The translations under genes and the position numbers were made by a program. Positions 10,727 to 18,745 of a stretch of 18,745 nucleotides of DNA are shown one piece after another (the stretch's first letter is position 1; every line of letters starts with the position of its first letter). The notes beneath the pieces are model-generated. The model had not been told where the DNA came from, did not search any database, and saw nothing but the letters and a program-made list of their open reading frames with translations. Source of the DNA: Clavulina sp. PMI_390 (lineage: Eukaryota > Basidiomycota > Agaricomycetes > Cantharellales > Hydnaceae); contig WIDE01000244.1 in the NCBI GenBank assembly GCA_015039315.1, forward strand, positions 3,881 through 22,625, given 5' to 3'.

Positions 10727-11407
10727 CGTAGAGGATCGAGCGTTCGGAATGTTACCTCAGCGGTGGTGGTTCTCTTTCCAATTTCAGCTGTGTCTCCACG
10801 TGACACATGTGATTTTATGGCTTGCTCCAAAAGTTAGTGAATAATGCTCCTTGCAGTGGAAATCACTCAATATCTCGACTCTACTACCAGTCAATTAGAA
10901 GCTGGCTTTGAGCCCCTTGGTATTTCGCCTCAATCTCTATCTCACCTTCCAAATTCTGATGGCCCTGGATTTCTTCCTGACATTACTAAACGGTGATACT
11001 CGGCAGCTGGAGACTCACCTGGTTGAGATCACTGTACGGCCCAATGATCTATTATTCGGTGCCTTCCTTGAGCATAATTGAATCATGGAGCCCATGAACT
11101 CGCACAACACTATTCTAGAGCGATCTTGTTTCGCTGATGACTTTATACTGATGAAGGTGTATTGGAGAGCCAGTATAATTTCGAGCTCGGGGCAACCCCC
11201 CATAGCTCACTGGTCCCGATGGAGACCTGTCGCTTCTCGTTCAGGTGCCGATCGCCAAGAGCCATTTCACGAAAATCGCCTCCTATAATTGACTTCATCG
11301 TTGGCTACAATCGCCCCCATAACTGTCCAAGATTGACTGAAAATCTACGCTAGTTCGCCAAGGTATCCATGCTTGATCGTATCTATAAAATGCATGGGTG
11401 TTTTCGC
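10727..11407. other. Spacer between F-box copy B and the 1014-aa gene
   Basis: These 681 bases contain the promoter of F-box copy B at the left and the 3' flank of the next minus-strand gene at the right. Two short overlapping plus-strand frames (10844-10996, 50 aa; 10959-11081, 40 aa) are open but match no family I recognise. A perfect TATAAAA occurs on the plus strand at 11384-11390, pointing into the 3' end of the neighbouring gene. I see no RNA gene and no repeat. Confidence 0.45.
10797..10820 (-). promoter_or_regulatory. CACGTG E-box and TATA-like element upstream of F-box copy B
   Basis: CACGTG occupies 10797-10802, 70 bases before the ATG at 10726, and reads TCACGTG on the coding strand. 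A related palindromic CACATGTG follows at 10804-10811. On the coding strand CATAAAATC (10812-10820) looks like a TATA element placed just upstream of both. The E-box core and its approximate distance are shared with F-box copy A. Confidence 0.4.
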
Positions 11408-14400
11408 CTAGGAGCTACCCTTTGTCAGCCTTTCGTAATCTCTGGCGCGTTTTAAAGCCCCTTCAGGGTAGTCCCAGCGCCATTTTCCAATCATTGAGAA
11501 CCCACTACTTTTGAACCGTTCTCTTTCGAAATTCCAACCTTGCTTCGGCGTGGCAAAGTATGCTGCCCGCTCGTACGCAGAAAAGTTTACACCAGTTACT
11601 TCGTCAGGAGTATCATGTTGGAGATTTGATGGAGCGAGTTTGTGGACGCGCGGCAGGCGCTTGTCGGGTTCACCCAGCTCGAACGCCCCGGAGTGTTCCA
11701 TAAGGTTCCATCCCACTGGTAGAATGTATGTGCTCTCTCGGATAGCTGCTAGCTCGCCGACGCACAACTCAAAGGGCTCATGATCATACTCGATATGGAG
11801 CTGCGGATGGGCCTTCATAAGGCTGATCAAGGTTTGAGCTGGCGGTCTCAACCACGTTGGGGGGAAAGGCTGGGCGGCCCCATCTGTCGGAGGAACGTCA
11901 TAGAAAGCGAGGAATTGGAGAAGTCTGAGGGATTTCCACGGGAAACAAGGGGATTTTTGCGCTTTAGACTCCAAGCACCTGATAAATGCATGACCCAACA
12001 TTGAATAGCGAGTTGTTGAAAGAGAGAAGACTTCGCATTGTGGTGCTTCATTCACGAAGTATCGGACCATTTTACTGGCGATTTCATGGTCGTCGTCTTC
12101 AGGAGAAGCGTTTGAATGTACTGTGCTCTGATAGTGCTGTGGCGCCTCAAACTGATCAGTGTCCTCTCCATCACTCTCGAGGCCACTGTATTGGAGGTCA
12201 TCAGCACTAATGTAGCTCAGTGATAGCAATTTTGGATGCGCTCGATTTCGCTTGGCCTTGCGCGCACTTGCTACCACGCCCTCAAGGAATGCCGTGATCA
12301 TTCGCTTCCCGTTCTCTCGATCCATCGTGAAGAGCTCGATGTGGCGTAGCTGAGGAGCGTCTATCCCGGCACCAATGATGTGTGCGACCATTCCGTATAG
12401 GCGTAAATGCTGGAGGTGGTTCAATCGGAAGCAAGGCGTGTTGGGATGTAAGCCCTGGGTTGGGAATTTCCTCCATGAGGCTAAAGCAGCCGGTCCGGCT
12501 CGTAGCGATGGCTCCACACTAAGGTTTAAGTGCCTCAAGGAAGCGAAACTAGAGAGCCACTGAGCTAAATGGTCGATGTACTTTGGAAGCCGGCTGGATT
12601 TTTCTCGGTCGGAAATCCGGAAGCTAACGCACAGTTCTGTCATATTGCGAGTGAGAGGGCCAATGGGGATGGGAAGAGGTAGTGTGGGTCGATTTGCCCA
12701 TGGTAGGTTCATGTCAAGGTAAACCTTTCTGAGCTCAGGGGCTTTCATTTCTGCAGCGCGGGGACTGGCCACCTCCCCGATGATCTTCTCCGGATGTCCA
12801 GCCCCGAAGCTAATTTCGAGTTCCTCCAGCTCCTCCATTCGAGGCAGAGGAGTCAGGCCCTTTGAGGTGATGAAGGGCTCCGGTATTCCTTCCAATACAG
12901 GCTCATATAGCTTCTTCCTGATGAGAGCTGCACGAGACAATGAAGCATCATCCGGAGGCAGGAGGAGTCTCCACGGGTCAGACTGAAGGGGATCAGGGCT
13001 TGTTGAGAGAAGGTGATCCGCTGCGTGGGGGTTGTAGCTCGCGTAAGCGCTAAGACTGCCTCCATTCTGGGGCGATGGAAAGCGCCCAGAGTAATCGGGA
13101 CCCTCAGTCAAGGAAAGGCGGTAGCAACGACGAGGGAACACAAATCTACCGAGCATCATCCAACATCGCAGGAACCGCAATGTCGGCCCTGCTTCGATCC
13201 CTTCTCGAGGTACGTCGACTTGCACTGATAGCTTCTGAGCTTTAGAGCGATTAATCGAAAGCACAAGTCGATCTAAAGAACTTCCATCAGTGTTGGAATC
13301 TCTTTAAGGCATGATGTTATGACGTACACTCCTGTTGACGCCCTCTCTTCCCATCATCAAAGTTGCCGACATACAAATGTGTCCATAGACGTGTATGTTT
13401 AAGCACAGTTGATCGCCAAGCACGATTGATCGCGCTAGCTGTAAAGAGGAAGTCGCTACGAGTTTCCCCGCTTATTTTGGAAGGGACTGGGAGTTCGTCC
13501 TCCACCACTGGGTCATTTTCCCGAACAAATGGCTCTGCAAGCCCCAATTGAATAATGCGGAGGATGATTCCATTGGAAAGGCCCTCACGAGGATATCGGA
13601 GACGCATCGTGCCTTTTTTGCCTACATCCCCGTGGAGAGGTTCTGTGGGCCGCGTTCGCGACTGTGCTGGACTTGTCAGCGGATGAGAGAATGCATTCAT
13701 CGATTGGGCAGAGTGTGCAGAAGCCTGATGCTCTACTGTCTGTGGATAAATCTGGCCATCCATCCCATTAGGCCATGTCTGAACTTGCCCATGATCTCCT
13801 GAGCCTGAAGAATATGATGGGATCGTCGCGGATGGGAAGAGGACTTGGCCGTAAGGTGAGAGCTGAGCCATTTCTGCAGCAGGGGGATTGCCCAGCCCGA
13901 AGCTCGGGACCTGTTGGTGCGTTGGTGCATCAAAGAGTGGATCTGTGTACATACGAGTTGGGGGCTGAGAGGATCGTAGAGTTGAAGTCGATGCGCCACC
14001 CAGTGGCATGTAGGGAATTGCAGCTTGATGTGTGATTCCTGGGAGTCCCTCAATAGGAGGGATCCCGTGCACTGGCTGGGAGTGCGCCCACATCTGGGGT
14101 TGAGCGGATGGATGTGGGGATGACATAGGGATGAAGGTAGAAGTGACTTGGCTAGACTCCATTGGCCATGGAAGCAACGATGAACCTATTGAGAAAGTAG
14201 CAAGCGAGGGAAAGTCGTGAGGAAACGCCGAGTATTGTAGCAGTGGTTCTCGAGACCGCCAAAATTCATCGTAAGCCTGTTGATCATTGGAGAAGTCCAA
14301 CATTGATTGCGGCATAAGCTCCTCGCGTGCTGCACCATGTGGGGTTTGATTCGGGAGCACGTCGCCTGTTAGTATGAGTGCATCAGGATCCTGCCAGTTA

Positions 14401-14565
14401 TAAGCACCAGTCGTTGAGCCGCTGTCTTGGCCAGGGACATGAGGGGAAGGATTATCAAAGAATGGCGGGGGGTGACCGGCACCATTATATCCAGGCTGTG
14501 ATATGCTCTCTTATTAGTGGAGTTCATCGAGTTGGGGAAGTTACAAGACGTACTTGATAAGTCAT
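11408..14565 (-). CDS. Large protein with disordered N-terminus, F-box-like segment and leucine-rich body (1014 aa, 3 exons)
   Basis: Exons in reading order: 14565-14554 (only four codons, MTYQ), 14495-13328, 13272-11408; introns of 58 and 55 bp carry CTAAT and CTGAT branch-like sites. Residues 1 to about 300 are rich in Pro, Ser, Gln and Gly with no visible fold. An F-box-like segment spans about 308-382: LSNGIILRIIQLGL, an acidic insert, then FLFTASAINRAWRSTVLKH and LWTHLYVG. This matches the Agaricomycete pattern in which the two F-box halves end in RxW...RLW. Residues about 400-970 contain irregular leucine-rich repeats (for example LRHLNLSV, LQHLRLYGM, LRHIELF). An IGKWRW motif lies at 988-993. 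The body is homologous to the partial gene at 17759-18745. A role as an SCF receptor is inferred. The tiny first exon is the least certain part; exons 2 and 3 are well supported by open frame. Confidence 0.8.
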
Positions 14566-15500
14566 CCGACGAGTGTTGGTTGTTGGGTATCAAGTGAGTG
14601 GGGGTATGACGACTATTCGTCTATGATAATATGGTGGCCAGCGAGTCGCTTGAAAGAACCGTCTGCCAGAGATCGGCCGAGAGAGGAGGTGAGGGAAGGA
14701 GGAGATGGGGGTTAATGAAAGTCTGGAAAGAAGCCTCGCTCGTCTATATCTAAACAAACTTGAGGCACTGGGCAGACAAGTTGACTTAGAAACGACGCAT
14801 ACAAAGCAGCATGCAGTTTGACAGTAATAAAATCATCCCTGCAGTTGACGTAGAGCTGCGAAGCCTGGTAGCAAAGCAAGCGCGCTTGGGCAAATCTTCA
14901 TAGCTGCCACATAAAGGCCGCTGAATTGGGCGAGTGGAAAGGCGCAGTCTCAATTAATTGAAGCCCTGGATTCAGGCTGGCCTACAAATCCATTGGGCGT
15001 CGCGTACAATGTCATTACGACCACCAGTGGTTGGGCACGCGAGGTTGAGAGCCGTGTGGCGCAATCCTGTTCGAGGGGTTGTTGTTACCTGGAGGGACAT
15101 CAAATGCTCTTCGCTGACCATATAAGTTAAGGCACTTCATTTATCTTGTAACGATTCTTCATTAGATACCTCGCTGTTACCAGAAGAAAGGGGCTAATAT
15201 CACTGCGGTAATAGTTGGGTGGCTCGGGCAGGGGGTTGGAGCGCCGAACAAGCGCTGACCCTGGGAACAACGCTGTGATTTGCCACCGGTGAACATTGAA
15301 CAAGCTTGATCCACCCACCTGCCCGTTGCCACTTGAATACAGCACTGAAGTCAGGTTGCAGAGGTACTGGGAACGGTCATTGACCCCTAATCAAGGTCCT
15401 TCGCCGAGTTGTTACTTTCGATCTTCTTGTCTTCGAACTTTCGCTCACCGGCTTCCAGGATTTCTTCGACTCATTACCACATTGCCTCAGTGAAACAAGT
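14566..15500. other. Divergent promoter region between two F-box-type genes
   Basis: This 935-base stretch separates a minus-strand start (14565) from a plus-strand start (15501), so it should hold both promoters. Toward the plus-strand gene there is a T/C-rich run (about 15400-15480). A minus-strand open frame at 15127-15345 (72 aa) has no recognisable features and I do not call it a gene. I see no mobile element ends or RNA gene. Confidence 0.5.
14680..14752 (-). promoter_or_regulatory. Putative core promoter of the 1014-aa gene
   Basis: A purine-rich tract at 14680-14711 reads as a pyrimidine tract on the coding strand, and TAGATATAGA (14743-14752) lies just upstream as a TATA-like element. 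The distance to the ATG at 14565 would leave a 5' untranslated leader of roughly 100-150 bases. This is based on composition only. Confidence 0.3.
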
Positions 15501-17234
15501 ATGGATATGATGGAGCCTTACGTGGAAACGTTGCAAGGGTTAATCAGCTCTCTCTCCATTCTCTGCGCTGAGACTGGGCCAATCTTTAACCCCGGTATCT
15601 CGTGAGTTCTCCTTGCTGAGCAGGAGCACGTCAATACTGACTCTTGCTGGACGCGACTCAGTCCACCGAACTTCGCTGGCCAGCTGTGGACAACACAGTG
15701 CGAAAAGAGGCTGACACAGAAAGCAATGGAGCTTTTGTCCTCAAGAATCTCCTTCTTGAAGATGCAAGAAGCTCGCCTGAATAATGCGCTTCAGCCAATC
15801 CTCAAGCTCCCAGAAAACACCCTCGGGTTAATTTTTTCCATCAGTTTTCCTGTCCCGGAAGATGCTTGGCCACATCGCCGACCACTGTCGCAAAAAAATG
15901 AGTGGACGCCTGTTGAGAGCGATGCATTCCGCCAGTCAGTAGGTTTGACCTGTCGAGCCTTCTACAACACTCTTTGCCATACACCTCAATGCTGGAGCAT
16001 CGTGCCCATCAATGTTAATGGCCCGTATGGAACTCAAGCTCACTCTTTGGAGGCGTCCCTCTCCCGCTCGAAGGGGCTGATGTATGACCTTTATATCAGA
16101 TGCGATGAAACATCCGAGTACGCGCCGCCATTGCAAGCCCATGCTGCCGCACTACGGCGCCACTCCCACCGCTGTCGTAGCGTATTCGCGCACAACCTCC
16201 GAAACGCGGGTACCGAAATCGCCTATGCTCTGCTCTCTAATTCTGTTCCCACCAATCTCTCGCACCTTTGTATATATTGGACCGCAAAGCCTTCATGGAA
16301 CACTGCCTCCATTATCCCTGTAAATTCCGTCCCAACAGGCGCCATGCCACCGATCCGCTCCATAGCGGTTCACTACGATCCAAACGCGGGGCCATTAGTC
16401 GACGCGCCCCTGGACCCCATTTGGGTGTCTGGAAACACCCTCACTCGGCTCCGACTGAGCGGCCAGCCAAGCATTACACGCCTCCTTCAGTCGTGTTCAT
16501 CTCTGGAGCATTTGGAATGGAATAGTTCCCTCGCAGTTCCTTTAACTGCTGCTGCTGCTGACCCGCCAATACTGGAACTTCCCAGGCTGATATCACTCGC
16601 AATCTTTGGCTTCGTCGGAGCATGCTCTCTCCCCCCCATCGCGGCGCCATTATTAAAGCAGCTGAGGGTAACAGATCTCCACGACCCAAATACAGTTTCC
16701 CCTAACACCATAAACGGTTGGGGGCCATTCTTCTTTTTCCGAGCCTCTCAACCTCGCCTTCCATCCCTGAAGCGGGCGGCATTCACCCTCAATTATCAGC
16801 CCTCATCTGCCACCGTCAGATTTTTAAGCGCTCATCCGCTTCTTGAAGAGCTTTACATGAAGCCAACAGCACTAGGCCAAGATTTCTGCCAATATGTCGA
16901 GGCTATCATCAACTGCCGACACACTGATTCCAACGGAAACTCTCCTATATCGTCTTCACCCCTTCGCAAATTCTACGCGGAGACGGATACAATAGCAGAC
17001 GATACCGATCTTCACGCCAGTGAGCTCGACGCAGACTTCGTGGTAGCTGGGCTACGAAGACTCCATCACGCGTTCCCAGATTTGCAACTTCACTTCGATC
17101 CCAAGATCACCACTCCCCATGTTGAGAGATTTACCAAAGAGCTTGGCCTAGAACCAAAATATGTCCATGGGCGCGATGAGATGTGGAGACAATGGCCGAG
17201 CGCCTGGGCCAAGTGGGAGTCTGGCAACTGGTAG
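15501..17234 (+). CDS. Coiled-coil / F-box / leucine-rich protein (557 aa, 2 exons)
   Basis: Exons: 15501-15601 and 15662-17234, joined across a 60-base GT-AG intron with a CTGAC branch-like site, codon split TC|T. The product begins MDMMEPYVETLQG. Residues about 45-80 (KRLTQKAMELL, KMQEARLNNAL) form a probable short amphipathic helix or coiled coil, the usual lead-in to Agaricomycete F-boxes. The F-box spans about 81-147: LKLPENTLGLIFSISFP, an insert, then SVGLTCRAFYNTLCH and CWSIVPINV. Leucine-rich segments follow (LTRLRLSG, LEHLEWNSS, LISLAIFGF, LKQLRV, LLEELYM). A run of five CTG units lies inside, coding for Ala. The C-terminus is rich in Trp (MWRQWPSAWAKWESGNW). Predicted role: substrate receptor of an SCF ligase; target unknown. 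The ATG at 15501 is supported by exon continuity and a preceding T/C-rich leader, but an extra upstream exon cannot be excluded. Confidence 0.85.
15602..15661 (+). other. Intron of the coiled-coil F-box gene
   Basis: The donor GTGAGT and the acceptor ACTCAG flank 60 bases that contain TACTGACT, a good branch site 20-30 bases before the acceptor. Removing it joins the two open frames without a stop and brings the coiled-coil lead-in together with the N-terminal residues. Confidence 0.8.
16546..16560 (+). repeat. (CTG)5 microsatellite within the coding region
   Basis: Five perfect CTG units lie inside the coiled-coil F-box gene. The reading frame turns them into four alanines (TAAAAD). Trinucleotide runs keep the frame when they change length, so length variation between strains is possible here. 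Confidence 0.85.
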
Positions 17235-17758
17235 CTCCAGCTTCTCAAGCATAATGTGGTAGGAGTATCTTGATATTACTTTCACCTCCTTGGGCACTTG
17301 GTGCATCTCACAATACTGTGACTTTCCTAATACCGCACGATATAATCAGAACTATAGGTAGATTAATCGCTAATTCGATCGTTGGGAATGACTCAATTGC
17401 GTGCACTTCTTCATATAGTCGATACCTATTATGACGCTTATCAGTCCACGATATTCAGCCCCTTCCTTCCACCTCTGGATCCGGCCAGAATGTCTTCCAT
17501 AGTTCGCCTGCTGGTTTTTGTCAGTGAGAGTGGGCTAGCCATCCTAAGTCTGTAGACTAGTATCGGCCCTATCACAATAGCGACTGAGCCGTTAACCCAA
17601 GGTATTATTCAAGGGTGATTGCGGGACTCTCCATTCCAATGCTGAACACTATTGTTTTTGCTGGATTATTATCGTATAATGAATAGATAGTTGAGATGTA
17701 AAATGGCAATAATTGAGAGCTGTTCAGCTGATTATGATACACAAAAGTGGCTATAGTG
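17235..17758. other. Convergent spacer at the 3' ends of two leucine-rich genes
   Basis: Two genes end toward each other across 524 bases. The sequence becomes AT-richer toward the right (about 17640-17760), as expected for fungal 3' flanks. No coding frame of note, RNA gene or repeat was seen. Confidence 0.5.
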
Positions 17759-18745
17759 TTAGCTGTGCATATCATTACCATTAGCATAAGCCCAAGCTCT
17801 ATTCAAAGTCAAATTTGCGTATTCCCATCTCCACTTTCCAATCGTGGAGCACGATGCTTCGTTTCCGAACCGCCGCCTAGTCTCTGTCATGTAGGAGGTC
17901 CCAAACTGACCCTCTCTCTCACGTGAGTGCGTGTAGGGGACTCCAATCATGCTGAGATCCTGTAGATGGCGTGGATGACACAGTTCCTCATCCGACTTAA
18001 CCAACACCCTCATTGACTGTTCTGCGCTCAGAATTTTCCTGAGTTGCTGGACGAACGGAGATTTAGAATATGAAGATTTGTCGGGAGAGTATGGTAGCGT
18101 TGATAATGCAATATCTGTCCCCGTCGCCAAGTCAAGCTCGACATGTAAGGCTGGGTGGTCTGATATCATACGCAGGAAGCTACTCAGTGCCGCCTCTTGT
18201 AGCATGATACCATCCATATCCGAAGGGAATCGCGTATGAATAGAGATCGAATCCCGTGACCGAAGGTCGTAGACACCAAGGAGCTGGAGAAGTTTCCAGG
18301 ATTTGAGAAAGGGATCGCTGAAACTTTTTCGCTCGTCTCGCATAATTTGCACGTAACTGACGAAGCTGTCAAAGAATGCCCCTCCGTTTGCGGTCATTAG
18401 AGATACCACTTCGCACAAGGGTGTTGAGCTCGCAAGATACTCAACCATTTGACGTGTGAAGCGATTCATTGGACTCAGAGCTGAGATGGTGGAAGCAGAA
18501 AACTCTGTCAACCCTCTCGCACCAAAGTCCATCAGGAAGAAGCAAGATACGTTTGGGTGCGCACTCCTTCGTCCCGCTTGGCGACTTATTGGGTTCGTTG
18601 CTGCACGGCGGAAGAATTCGATCAGGGCAAGCACAGACGGACTCTCGAAGGAGCTTGATTCCGAGGGGTGGGTGCTGTTCGAAAGGTTTACTTCGATGTA
18701 TGTGAGCCGTGGGGCGTCGATGAAGGAGCCGATGAAAATTGCTGC
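17759..18745 (-). CDS. Leucine-rich protein related to the 1014-aa protein, C-terminal part only (cut by the window edge)
   Basis: The frame is open from the right edge to the stop at 17759 and gives the last 328 residues; the start lies outside the window. An apparent start at 18634 is only a GTG inside the continuing frame. The first residues (AAIFIGSFIDAPRLTYIEVN) look like leucine-rich repeats. The rest aligns with the C-terminal third of the 1014-aa protein: MVEYLASSTPLCEVVSL against MVRYFVNEAPQCEVFSL, KSWKLLQLLGVYD against KSLRLLQFLAFYD, and IGKWRWEY against IGKWRWDY close to the end. It is therefore probably another member of the same F-box/leucine-rich family, but the F-box itself cannot be seen here. 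No frameshift is visible, and whether an intron exists further upstream is unknown. Confidence 0.8.
   Translation of the reverse strand, partial: AAIFIGSFIDAPRLTYIEVNLSNSTHPSESSSFESPSVLALIEFFRRAATNPISRQAGRRSAHPNVSCFFLMDFGARGLTEFSASTISALSPMNRFTRQMVEYLASSTPLCEVVSLMTANGGAFFDSFVSYVQIMRDERKSFSDPFLKSWKLLQLLGVYDLRSRDSISIHTRFPSDMDGIMLQEAALSSFLRMISDHPALHVELDLATGTDIALSTLPYSPDKSSYSKSPFVQQLRKILSAEQSMRVLVKSDEELCHPRHLQDLSMIGVPYTHSREREGQFGTSYMTETRRRFGNEASCSTIGKWRWEYANLTLNRAWAYANGNDMHS

Noticed and set aside
11384..11390. Perfect TATAAAA on the plus strand next to the 3' end of the 1014-aa gene, as a possible antisense promoter.
   Set aside because: It is a seven-base motif in AT-rich DNA with no gene downstream on that strand; chance is the simpler reading.
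15127..15345. 72-aa minus-strand frame in the divergent promoter region, considered as a gene or transposon remnant.
   Set aside because: No motif, no splice sites tying it to a neighbour, and no terminal repeats were seen around it.
1..18745. CRISPR arrays, tRNA or rRNA genes, insertion sequences and LTR ends.
   Set aside because: I looked for regular repeats, T-loop-like GTTCGAATC patterns and paired terminal repeats in the spacers by eye and found none. A tRNA or repeat scan would settle it.

Overview
The window looks like nuclear DNA of a basidiomycete fungus, most likely an Agaricomycete. The evidence is dense short introns (about 50-150 bp, GT-AG, often with a CTGAC/CTAAT-like branch site), a secreted GPI-anchored phospholipase B of fungal type, and several F-box/leucine-rich proteins of the kind that is strongly expanded in mushroom genomes. 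I found no rRNA, tRNA, CRISPR array, transposase or reverse transcriptase.

Layout. Positions 249-2966 and 3782-6512 (+ strand) are a head-to-tail tandem pair of phospholipase B (lysophospholipase) genes. Each has eight exons with all seven introns at identical positions and phases, and both keep the complete catalytic set, signal peptide and C-terminal GPI signal. Positions 6934-8575 and 9062-10726 (- strand) are a second tandem pair: two F-box proteins (502 and 510 aa) with three exons and matching intron phases. They share a propeller-like body and a CACGTG box close to each start codon. Positions 11408-14565 (-) hold a large (1014 aa) protein with a disordered N-terminal third, an interrupted F-box-like segment and a leucine-rich body. 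Positions 15501-17234 (+) encode a 557 aa coiled-coil/F-box/leucine-rich protein, divergent from the previous gene. Positions 17759-18745 (-) are the C-terminal part of another leucine-rich protein that runs off the right edge. It is a relative of the 1014 aa protein, sharing an IGKWRW motif near the C-terminus.

Functionally there are two modules. The phospholipases should act outside the plasma membrane or in the wall, removing acyl chains from phospholipids and lysophospholipids. The four F-box or F-box-like proteins plus the truncated relative would be substrate receptors of SCF ubiquitin ligases if they bind Skp1; their substrates cannot be read from the sequence. Nothing links the two modules beyond adjacency. 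All exon boundaries are my own manual splice reconstructions, supported by frame continuity and by paralogue comparison where a paralogue is present. I did not find a convincing wholly new system. The most unusual items are the near-invariant pro-region of the two phospholipases, the hybrid architecture of the 1014 aa protein, and a coding-like stretch just past the stop of the first F-box gene.
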